Of a stretch of DNA of 64,000 bases, positions 26,970 to 37,815 are shown in pieces. A model generated the notes under the pieces. It was not told where the DNA came from and ran no database searches. It was given only the letters and a program-made list of their open reading frames with translations. Numbering within the stretch: position 1 is the first letter of the stretch; each line of letters opens with the position of its first letter. Position numbers and translations under genes: made by a program. Source of the DNA: Cucumis sativus (taxonomy: Eukaryota; Streptophyta; Magnoliopsida; Cucurbitales; Cucurbitaceae); NCBI RefSeq assembly GCF_000004075.3, contig NC_026655.2, positions 23,855,489 to 23,919,488 of the forward strand, in the 5' to 3' direction.

Positions 26970-27272
26970 ATGGGAGGAAACAGGCAGAAGAAATCTCACA
27001 ACTCCTCCTTTTCCTTCTTGGGGCTCTTCAAATCAAAAAGATCAGTTAGAAAAGGAGATCATTATTATGATCATCAGCAGCAAGGCAACAGCTGGGAGGA
27101 CTTCTCTTGCCCTAGCAAGGTGTGGCCAAGCGACGCCGATAAGTGCCACCGATGGGTGGCCGAGCCTGGCATCGACCGAAAAGCCAAAGATTACATTGAC
27201 AGGATTCATCGTAACCGCGTCTTCGAAACACCACGCCAAACCGTCACCCTTCCTCCCGAGTCCCGATCATAG
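26970..27272 (+). CDS. Small plant protein of unknown function (100 residues)
   Basis: Single-exon gene with a clear TATA box, a purine-rich leader and a good start context (ATTAATATGGGAGG). The protein starts MGGNRQKKS, has a basic Ser/Phe-rich segment (SFSFLGLFKSKRS), a His/Gln-rich stretch, then a well-ordered part: KVWPSDADK, RWVAEPGIDRKAKDY and IDRIHRNRVFETPRQ. The Trp/Asp/Arg pattern looks conserved, and I believe similar small proteins exist in other dicots, but I cannot name a family or function. There is no signal peptide and no membrane segment. Gly2 could be myristoylated, but position 6 is Gln rather than the usual Ser, so that is weak. Base composition is clearly higher in GC than the flanks, which supports coding. 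Confidence 0.8.
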   Translation: MGGNRQKKSHNSSFSFLGLFKSKRSVRKGDHYYDHQQQGNSWEDFSCPSKVWPSDADKCHRWVAEPGIDRKAKDYIDRIHRNRVFETPRQTVTLPPESRS

Positions 27273-29807
27273 GATTCCCACCTGACGATTTAACACTTCT
27301 TCTTCTTCTTCTTCTTCCTCATTTACATTTCTGTATATCTTTCTTTCTTTATTATTTTCTTCTCCCCCTCTCATTAAATGAGTCCTAGCTATTGTAATTC
27401 CCTTCTGATCAACTTTGCTCATCATCACTTTTCCTTCTTCATCTAATAATAATATATTATACATTTTATTCACCCATATCATTTTTCCCTACATTAGTTA
27501 GGTTTAATTAATAATTTCAACATCCTTTGTTAATCTAGTTAAGTGAAGATCTTCAAAAACAGCCCTCCATTAGGCCATATCTCATTTGAAACTTAATTCA
27601 ATTTTCAATATTACATTAATCATTAAACACACTTTTAATTATTTCGTTTTTCATTAATTAATTATAAATATTATTATCTAAATACTACATCCTGTACGTA
27701 CATTTCAAGTACATCTACTTTCGTTAATTATTATCTTATCCATCCACTTTTTACTTTATTTTACTTTGGATTAAAACAAAAACTACTTATTTTTACTTTT
27801 AATCGTATTTAAATTATAGATTCGAAAATAGTCCAATAACCCATAACGTAGAGATAAAAAGTAGAAGAAATAAATAAATACGTTTTTGCATGTGTATTAA
27901 AGGTTTGATATTGTGTAGATAAACCCAAGATCAATAATTTTATAATTCCAAAAAATGGAAGTAATAAGAATTTGAAAATAGAAATAAGAAGAAGGGAAAT
28001 CCATTTATCAATCAAAGGGATGTTTTGATGATGGATAGGTTCAATCATGAAAAGGAGAATTATGGAATTATTTGAATTATTATTATTATTATTTGAAATG
28101 GTAAAGAAAATGGAAAATAGTAATTTTGGAATAATGTAACTATAGTTAGGGGTTTGAAATTAAAAACCCTATACCAATTTTATCTCAGTTTTGTCTGAGT
28201 TTGATGTATAGACAAACCATGTTATGCTCTGCCAATTTTATTCTCTATGTACTTGAATGGACCAATGTTAATTATAACATTTTTATTACAATTGTTTTTT
28301 CTTTCTTTTGAACAAAGTAAAAAAGGCAAGATGCTTTCCCTTAAATTTATTTATTTTTTCAGTGTACATTTGCTTTGGTTTTAAATAAAATTAGGCATTA
28401 CTTTACATATTATATACATATACTTTTTGTCGTCTAGTGCTTTTCTTCTTTTTTGGTTCATCATATTACAGCTTTCAAAACGCAGTACGAAGGAAATTCC
28501 AACCCAAAAGAGAAAAAAGAAAGAAAATGGTAAAGGAGTAAATAGTTAACCATTGGCACCATTTTTTCTTGTTGTTTATGGCAAAAGTAAAGGTTTCTTT
28601 TAACTAATTAGGCCCTGCTTTTGAATTCTTTTTTTAAAATTTTCAGTCACCAAAATGAAGAATTTAGGAAAGTGTATTTATAACTAAAGGAATTAAGGTC
28701 TTTTATGTGAGCTAGGAAAAACCTAAAAGAAAAGGGCATTTTGATAATGCAAAAGAAGTGAAGAAGATTGATACAACAAAAGTTTTTTATTTTTGTTTAT
28801 GAGAAGTGATTGTTTTAGGCCTTCCAAATCCACTCTTTTTTGTCTCCATAATGAAGTTGGGTTAGAATTAATTTAGAAAGTGAATAAGCATCATATTAAT
28901 AGGAAACTTTTGTAAGCTTTTCTTTTCTCAATGGATGACTAAAAGTTTGAGATTTGTAATGAGTTTTTTTCTTCTTCTCAATTTTTAAAAGCAATCTAGG
29001 AGGGAAACCATTAATTTGTCATCATCGTAGTGTAGTAATTATAAGAATGTCTTAAAAAATGGGCTAACACAGCTTTAGAAATCTTAGGCATGGATGTTAC
29101 GAGTAGAATGCAAAAATGTAGGCATGGATGTTAATTTGGGGTTTAGTTTTTGTTTGTCATTTAAGCTTCAATATGATTTTGATTTAGGTTATTCCATAGA
29201 ATTGAAAAGGTAACCATTGAAGGCTTACACTTTTCAAAATATTAATTTTGAAGTCTTTATTGTTAATGTGAAATAATCATATTTAAAAGAAGTAAAAGAA
29301 GTAAAAGAATAAAAGAGAAAAGAAAAAAGGGTTTGCATTGTTTTTGAGGGGCTCCAGTGCAAGTGCCCTGCTATGTGTCCCCAAAATGAAGGAGAGAGAG
29401 GAGCTGTGCATTGTTCAGTAGTACTTTCACAGAATATAATCTTGATTACACCATTATATTCAATTTTAATATACTACTTGTGTCCAAGATAATTATGTTT
29501 AATTAAAAGCACATAATTAACGAAGCAAAGCCCCAACAAAGAATAATTTTCACCTTTTTTTTCTATAAAAAAAAAAATTTTAAAAGATATTTAAATTAAG
29601 ATTTTATTGCATTGAAGAGGCAAGACAATCATATATAGTGGAAAAATGTGTTGCTTTTATTTAACTTATAATACCCTAAAAGGAATTAAGCAAAGAGATT
29701 CTTTGTAAAAATATCTTAAAGCTTTAGTTATTGGCAGCTAATTGTTTGGTGTTTATTAATTAAGAATTTGAGAAGTTGAAGAAGAAGCAACCAAAACCAA
29801 CCATTGT

Positions 29808-29814
<7 letters not shown>

Positions 29815-29851
<37 letters not shown>
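29815..29851. repeat. TA dinucleotide microsatellite
   Basis: About 18 uninterrupted TA units. Shorter TA tracts occur near 31868, 38651 and 43346. Confidence 0.95.
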
Positions 29852-29854
<3 letters not shown>

Positions 29855-32800
29855 AATAAAGTAAAATAAAATACAAAATTTGAAGTTGTTGGCATTTTGT
29901 TGTGTCTCAAACTTTGGACGCAACATCCCCCCTTTGATGTCTTCTCTGCTAAAGCACTCAGTCAAGCAGTCTATGCAGACAGAATTTTCCTTTCATTCCT
30001 TTTCATAGTTATCCAAATAAAATGCTCTTTCAATTCTACCGTTCTTTAACCATTTTTATTCAAATCACTCTCTACTGTACTATCAACTTCAACGTCCAAC
30101 CTTCAATTCTCTCTATCCCATACTTTAATTACATTACTATTACATTAGAAAAGAAATCTACCATCATTTTACTGCTAACTTTCTAAAAATGAAACTTTAG
30201 AAATAATGGTAGACTTCTTTTGAATGTAACAGTATTGTAATTAAAGTGTGAGATTAACTCTGTGAATGTAGGGCACACACGGCCAACCTTGTTGGGAAAT
30301 CCCTATTAGGGTGGAGACATTCAAAAATCCTCCTAATGTAAATAGAACACATACCCCAATAAAAAAAAGTACACAAGATTTTTAAAATAAAAAAAATAGA
30401 ATCGACTTAGAGATGCTCATTTTCCGTTCGTGATCAGAGGGATACTACTAATCAGTCGATTGAAGTCGGTTTTTAGACTAAATGATCATCAAGTTAATGT
30501 TCTAACCAATCCGACTATAAGAGAGTGCAAATCGACCAAGGTTTGTTTAAGTCGGTTTAAGCCTTTAAAATTTTTTAAACATGTTATTGGTTTGGCCAAA
30601 CCGACATTGATCGAACTTCACCTTATTTTCAATTGAGTACTACCTTCAGTTTGATCGAACAACTTGGTTTTATAGTCTCTATCATGCTTACCCATGGCAT
30701 TAAACATTACGTACCTCAAAAGATTATAGAAAACATTGATAATTTCGATCATAACAACAATAATATTTTGCTATATTTATAAGTATTCTAATTTATTTTC
30801 TTATCGTTAAAAACAACCCAATATTTTTTTTATTTTTCATAGTTTACAACTTTTCTCTATCATGCTTTTGTTCTTCATGCTCACAAATCAATATGTAATT
30901 GAAATCAAGCCTTGAAATTTAGAAGTATTATATATATATTTGATATAAATTTAACCTTTTTTGTTTTATTGTAAAGTCACACAAAATTAAGTTGCATAGT
31001 ATATGTGGTTAGTGTGTGTAGGATTCTATATGCATAGAAAAGATAAAAGGGAGTTAATTATTGAAGTTGAAGTGATGGATTCCTTTTGCAAGCTAAGGGT
31101 TCTTCGTATTGGATTTTTGACTAAACCTCCTCCATCAATTCATGGGGGAGAGAGCTTTGAATCATAAACAGTGCCCTATTTTTCTTGATCATATATGATT
31201 CAAGCACTATTGTTTGATATTGATTTAGTTGTTGGGTACAATATGGGAGAATTAAGCTATAGTTTTGATGTTCTCTCCTTTTGAATAAATGTTACATCCC
31301 ACCAACTTAGAAGGGAATTTTGTAGGCCACTCAAGTGGTAGAAAGCTTCAAGCAATTAATCAACTTATTATAATGTTACACACGTTATATATTTCTTTTT
31401 CTCACTTTTTAACTCTTTATGCTCTCAACAAGAATATAAAAACAATAAATACCAAGCTAGCTACATTATTTACAAAAGAAAGAAAAAACACTTAACCAAT
31501 TAATTTATTTAAAAAATACCTCACTCTTTTAAAACTTGATATAAACACTTCCCCTTCGTTTCATTTGCTCAAAACTGATTCTATAGGAGACCATTGAGCT
31601 TAGGATTTAAGACTCCCTACTTCGATAACATGTTAAATATTCATCAATCATAATACGTCGACACACTTTAAGAGTAAGATAATTAAAACATGTGAGGCTA
31701 TTTTAGAAGAAGTAAATAATGCTCATCTATGTTAAGTTGGAAAGTTGTGTGTCCTGACATATTCTAACAAATTTGTATTCTGCAGGTAGCTAAATTTGAA
31801 GGTTACTTATGAATTATTAAAGTTAGGTTAATAATGGAATTGATGAAAAAGTAGGAATATATTTGAAACATATATATATATATACACAAAGAAGAGGATT
31901 CATTATTGTTAAACTAAAAAGAAATTAAATAAAAGACTCCAATATGGGTGACCCTAATGATTTATGGGCCGACCAAAGAAACCTACGATGCGACGTTATT
32001 TCAACACAAGAATCATTCAACTTTTCTTTCTAAAATTTTGTAGAATAATAATAATTGAAATCATATACAACCCCTTTTATTTTTCTTCTTCTTCTTCTTT
32101 TCAATACATACAAAAATTATATATAAGATGATGAGAAACAAATGAAGAGGGAAAAAAATCTGTGGTTTTGAAAATGAATAAAAAAAAAACTCTTATCTAT
32201 AGAAAATAAAATAGCTTATTCTAGACAAAATTGAAAACTATGAAACAAATATGAAACTTGATGCTTGTATTAATTAATTACCATGCATAAAAGCATCCAA
32301 CCAAACCTTCCCTTTCCTTTGAGATTTTTTTTTTCTTTTAATATAGTTATGCATTATAAAACTTCCCACAAAATCTAAAAGATACTAAAATTATATAAAA
32401 ATATTACTTTTACAATTCCAATAGTTTTGATCACATCATTCAAAAATATTTTGAAAAAACATAAATCAAATTGCCTACCAAACTTATATATATTTCATTA
32501 AACAACTTAATTAGAGATAAGAAATTATAAAATAAATTTTGAAGTGTCTATCAAACATACTCTTCATTACTATAAATTACGTCAAAAACATCGTTTTTGA
32601 AAAAACGTTATTCATTATTTTATTATATAATTATATCAAAAGGTGATGTTAGAAGATAGATCAAATTTATGTGTTCGGACACAAATTCATGCACAATGTT
32701 AGCAATTAAAAAAAAATAAAAGAAACACGGATTGTTTACTCTAATTAATTTAAAAATATATAACCTACATATGAGTAGGGATGTTCGTGGTCGATTGGGT

Positions 32801-34374
32801 TGAAAGTGACCGAGGAATCCTTTTCAAATATAAACCCTAGTCCAATGCAACCATAATTTTGTTTGGGTCGGATTGATTTAGATTACTTAGCACATTTATT
32901 TTAACTTTACTCTTGAAATAAGTAATTAAAAGGTTAATAGGTAAAAATATTGTTTATTATATTGAACTAATATTAATAACTCAAATTTAATTTATATTAT
33001 GAATTTTTTCTTTTTACCACGTGGTAAAAGTTATATTAGGAAATTTGTTAAAGACACTAAATTAATTATCCAAACTACTTAAGTCAATCTTTCCTCTATC
33101 ATTCCACAATTATTGTATTGAAATGTAAATAATTCAAATATATATATATAAAGTGATTAGAATGGTATGAAATACTTATCCATTAAAGATGTTGGCTACG
33201 GTTGGCTCTCATATGGGCCTACTCCTACCCTAATCATAAAAAGATTGTTATTCATTCGATAACAGTAATGTTCATCTCAACCTGATATATATACATTTAT
33301 CATTAGTGGATATATATCATATAATGGAAAAGTATTGTTATATATATTCTCCACGTGTCCATCTCAACATGATAGATGATACCTAAATTCCTTAGAAAAC
33401 AATTTATTTTAGCACTTCAAGTTGAACATTCAAGTACTGATCTCTCCCATTATTGAAAGCTTGCATGCGAATAAAATTATATCTATGTTGAAAGGCCATG
33501 CATCTTCTTTTCTCTTCACTCATTTTATTTCAACTAATTTGGATAAACTCTATATCCTCAAGTACATTAATTACAAACCATTCCATAAAAGATGCATTTC
33601 ATATTCCTATTCTATAATGATGATAACAATAAGCCAAGCAAGTCAAAGATTAAATGTATATGTTTCATTTTTTTACTACTAAACCCCCCCTGTGATAGTT
33701 TTAGGATATAATTAAGACAATATTTTTGGATTTGTATTAGTACTATAAATAAGAAATGAAGGTGAATGAGGAAGTATAAATGTGTTAGATTCATAAAACG
33801 GAAACAATGATAAGGTATCTTAGTATATATTATGCATTAATTTGATTGCATCAACATCAATCCCATCAAAGGAAAATTGAAATTTTAAAATTGGAAATGC
33901 ACTAAATGATAAAAACTGACAAAGGGTAAGAACAAATTACCTGGAAAACACTCAAAAATTAAATGCATTTGTGAATATATTAATTAGTTTGGAAATATTT
34001 CCGCTAAATGCAACCACTAATCATCAATTATGATCATCAATGGATTTGGATTTGGTCTCGATTTGTTTGCCAAAAGTGGAATTATTTGACATTTCATTTG
34101 GCATTCTTTGTAATTTGCTTGCAATTGCTGTCTTTCTTCTGTTTTTGCTGTCTTATTCCACCCTTTTATTGCTCATCTGTCAAACAAATTTCACAATAGA
34201 TTAATATTGCTTAAACATATTCTTTTGGTTCTAAACTTTCATTAATAATATAATTTAGTATTCTTATACTGGTTTTCATGAGATTTGATGTTACAATTCA
34301 TAACTTTAACAATATATATATATTTTATATGTTAACATTTGTAACAATTCAGTAAAAAACTAAGACTCAATCTT

Positions 34375-34466
34375 ATAATTTAAAACTACAATTAGTATCT
34401 ATGCATTACAAGTATATTAGATAATTTAAAACTACAATTAGTATCTATGCATTACAAGTATATTAG
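34375..34466. repeat. Exact 46-base tandem duplication
   Basis: The 46 bases at 34375-34420, starting ATAATTTAAAACTACAATTA, are repeated without change at 34421-34466. Perfect identity in drifting intergenic DNA implies a recent event. Confidence 0.95.
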
Positions 34467-34563
34467 AGGTTTTAAATTTTAATGTTTATATTGTACTTTA
34501 GTAGCCCAAATTTTAAATTATTACTTTTATAAAAGTTATCTTTTCCACCCAAAATACATATCA

Positions 34564-34729
34564 TTTGTGTATGAAGTACACATTTTTATTTTAATTTATA
34601 TAAAAATGTGCCACATCTTATAGTATCGTATAAAAGAGAGAGATATGTTATTTGGTGTATGAAGTACACATTATTTATTTTAATCAAATGTGTCCCATCC
34701 TATATATTATCATATAATACAATAAAAGA
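34564..34729. repeat. Imperfect tandem duplication of about 85 bases
   Basis: TTTGTGTATGAAGTACACAT at 34564 recurs as TTTGGTGTATGAAGTACACA at 34650. The following blocks (ATGTGCCACATCTTATAG, then ATAAAAGAG) recur as ATGTGTCCCATCCTATAT, then ATAAAAGAG. Several small changes show it is older than the neighbouring 46-base duplication. Confidence 0.8.
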
Positions 34730-35480
34730 GAACAAAATCTGTATTTATTCCTCTTTTTCTTGGTGCCTTATTTTGTTCCAAACGTTGGTTTTACTTTTAG
34801 AGGGAGGCTCCTACCACAGTGGCTATTATGAATTAGATTTCTACATATATTTGAAATTAGATGGAAAGAATAAGGACTTTGTGCATCTATACGTTTACAA
34901 CTCACCCTCTAAATGTATCATACATAAAAACTTTAAATTAAATAATAATATTAAAAGATATACGTATATATGACGAATTTGTGATAAATTTTGTGTAACA
35001 TATTATTTTAATTTCCGTGATTTTAGTAGTTTTTAAAAAGATTACTTTGAAACAAATTAATGTTTCAATTCTTTTCGTACTTGAATTTACATCATTATTA
35101 TAACAATCATATATCTATATATATATAAAAAGACAAATCAAATTGAATTATTCTCGCAAAAACTTTCTGGTTATAAATATATTCTGGGCATATTCTATTT
35201 TATAAAGATTATTATAATTTCGAAGGAAATAGGATAAAAAAGAATAATGGAAATTGGGTTGGACACGTTGATAGTAAAATGGCATGGAAAAATAAGAGTG
35301 AAAAATGAAGGAAATTGGTATTTGTGATGATGAGAATATAGAGTTGTGCATTTGGATGTGGAAATTGGAATAAATTGCTGTGCAAATTAAAAGATACCCA
35401 GAAAAGAAAATTACAGAAATTAAAAAAAGAAAAGAAAAGAAAAGGGAAGGAAAATATAGAAGAATATGATGAAGAGAAAT

Positions 35481-36301
35481 CTAAGGGAAAAAGGCATTAG
35501 ACCACATTGCATTGTTATGGTTATAAGTTTGATCCCCAAAAGGCAAAAGCATATCATCCCCAACAAACCCCATTTGATCTTGAGGGCTCACAAGCTCCAT
35601 CAGCCATGCCGCAGTTTGTGGCTGCGTCGGTGGAGCCTGAGCCTGAGCCTGAACTTGAGCTTGAGGTTGTGAAGAAGATGGTTTAATTTTAAGAGAGTCA
35701 ATGCGTATAGTAATATCTTTAAGATTTTGATCAATGAGCCAACCGAGGTCGTTCAAATCAAGCATGTTAAGACCATGTAGTCCCTTTGCAGCGGTGAGGC
35801 TCTGAAACATCAACCGTGTGATCTCTTTCTCCCGGTTGTCCTTTCTCATTTTCTTCAATTGCTCGTTCGCCTTTGCAATCCTTTGTCGCAAAAATGTCTC
35901 CTGGTTCACCTGTTTAAAACATTCATACCTCTCTATTATTTTCTTTAAGAAGCTACACGTTTAATTATATACATATAATATGGCAATATGATCACCTTAT
36001 TAATATGTTTTTTTATAAACGTTTCAAGAGCATGCACTACTACTACACTTACCATCTTCTTACTTTGCTCCATCTCGGGCATCTTCTTGAACTGGGAAAG
36101 AACGCGCTGGACGCCAATAGGGGAAGGCCAAAGCTCGGGTTGGGAATCATAGGGACTAAAGATGATTGCACATGCCTCAATCCCACAAAGAGTGCTTAAT
36201 TCACTAACCTTTTTCATAAGCCCTCTCTTCCTCTTCTTGTATGTTGCCTTTCTTGCAGAGTCATTTGCAATGTAAGCAAGTTTCACTTTCTTCCTTGTCA
36301 T
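35481..36301 (-). CDS. Type I (M-gamma) MADS-box factor, AGL80-like
   Basis: Likely a nuclear DNA-binding factor of the female gametophyte and endosperm, as known for Arabidopsis AGL80, which pairs with M-alpha proteins such as AGL61. Two exons: 36053-36301 and 35481-35909, joined in phase, giving 225 residues. The MADS domain starts at Met1 (MTRKKVKLAYIANDSARKAT) and continues KKRKRGLMKKVSELSTLCGI, then ACAIIFSPYDS and PELWPS, all diagnostic of the AGL80 group. SQFKKMPEMEQSKKMV leads into a coiled coil (QRIAKANEQLKKMRKDNRE). LMFQSL and LNDLGWLIDQ follow, also as in AGL80. The tail is Gln/Pro/Ala-rich and ends NAFFP. An intron in an M-type gene is somewhat unusual; its borders (GTAAGT and CAG) are good. 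The coding start is well fixed, but I see no clear TATA box. Confidence 0.93.
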
Positions 36302-36424
36302 TATTTTCCTTTTCTTTTAGGGTCCTTTTTCCATTCTCATTTTGTTGCTAATTTATAATACATTTGAATATTAAGAATTTTCATTGGGAGAGTATGGTCC
36401 TCGTTGTTGGGTTTGGACCAATTT

Positions 36425-37815
36425 AATGTCTTTGTTGTCAACTTTAATTTTGATAGATTTGAGATAATCATATGGAGATTATTATTTTATTTGGTTGGGT
36501 TAAGTGAGTAGTAATCACAATGATATGATATTGTGATTATAATTATTATTTTATTTTATTCATAAGATCCAATTTAACCTCTTACCTTTTTAGCAATATT
36601 ATTATTTATTACTATCACTTCGTACGTTAGTTCCCTCATGTTTCTTTTTCTTCAGTTTCTTTTGCTTATAATATATATAATCTACAACATATTTAACTAC
36701 TCATCCTCATTTTAAATACCATACATACATATACATATAACGTATACACATATACAAAAATGTTCCAACTACTATATTGCTCTGTAATGGATCGCATGCC
36801 TTCAAAAGGCTCCAATTAGCCCTCAATCAAGTACAAATACCTAAAATGAATACCAAATAATTATTCAATACCGTACTCCTAGCTACCCTCCTCTCTTCAT
36901 CATCTATATTTTAGTAGAAAATGTTTAAATATATAGTTCAATTTACGTTATATATTAATAATCAAAATACTTGTGGTTTAACTTCTTTCAATCTTCCATC
37001 AAAATTGTTGCAAACAATGCATGCAAATTTGAGATAAATGTTGTCTTTGTTGTCATCCTTAATTTTGAAAGATTTGAAATAATCATATTGGTTGGGTTAC
37101 ACAATGAAATGATATGATATTGATTGTTTTTATTTTATTTTATTCATAAGATCCAATTTAACTTCTTACCCTTTTTAGTAATCTTATTATTTAATACTAT
37201 CACTTTGCATTTAACTACTCATATCCTCATCAAGTATTTAAATACCATACATAATGTGTATATATACAAAAACGTTCTAACACTATTGATCTCTAATGGA
37301 TCACAGGCCTTCCAAAGGCTCCAATTGGGCCTCAATCAAATCCAAATACCTAAAATGAATGAGTAATTATAATTGGAACAGTAATTAAGGATAAAACCAT
37401 TTAAAAAATTTAAGTATAGCAAAACTATCGTTGATAAACTTGTATCGGTGATATATTTGTATGATCTATCAATGATAGATCAATATTTACAACATGATCT
37501 ATCGATGATAGACTTATATTATTGATAGAATTTGACAAATTTTACTATATTTGTAATTTTTTTAAAATGTTGTTCATATACTTAATTATTTTGCATCTAA
37601 GGACTAAATTTGCAACTATCCCAATAATTATCCAATATGGTACCACTGCATGTCATCTTGATCATTCTAGTAGAAAATGTTTAAATGTTGTTCAATTCAC
37701 GTTGTATATACATCATTAATGATCAAAAGATTTATAGTTTGACTTCTTTCGATCCCATGCTGTACTAAGAGAAAGAAAGTATTGTTGCAAACCAATCCAT
37801 GCAAAAATTTGAGAT
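36425..37815. repeat. Tandem duplication upstream of the MADS gene
   Basis: Copy 1 (about 36425-37036) and copy 2 (about 37037-37815) share ordered blocks: TGTCTTTGTTGTCA, GATAATCATAT versus AATAATCATAT, TTCATAAGATCCAATTTAAC (exact in both), AAGGCTCCAATT, AAATACCTAAAATGAAT, TAGTAGAAAATGTTTAAAT, GTTGCAAAC and GCATGCAAATTTGAGATA versus CATGCAAAAATTTGAGATA. Copy 2 is longer because of the insert at 37371-37624. Confidence 0.9.
37371..37624. mobile_element. MITE-like 254-base insertion
   Basis: The insert is present in copy 2 of the tandem duplication and absent from copy 1. It is flanked by TAATTAT at 37364-37370 and 37625-37631, while the empty copy 1 has a single TAATTAT at 36858-36864. The ends form a weak inverted repeat: TTGGAACAGT at the left, and TTGGGATAGT as the complement of the right end. 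Inside are repeated GATCTATCAATGATAGATC-like palindromic motifs. A degraded stretch resembling it (ATAGTAAAATAA, ATCAACGATGAACTATGA) occurs near 45831-45960. There is no coding sequence, so it would be non-autonomous. Extending the flanks to nine bases gives 7 of 9 matches, which would fit a Mutator-like element. Confidence 0.75.

Larger units (their letters stand above)
27273..35480. other. Gene-poor AT-rich intergenic region, 8.2 kb
   Basis: It begins with the 3' untranslated region of the small gene, including a TTC repeat near 27298-27326. No protein gene, tRNA or other RNA gene could be supported. It holds several microsatellites and two tandem repeats listed separately. Confidence 0.55.

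Noticed and set aside
29355-29385. TGCAAGTGCCCTGCT resembles the core of a miR164 target site
   Set aside because: The match stops after about 15 bases, lies in no reading frame, and no complementary arm for a hairpin is visible nearby.
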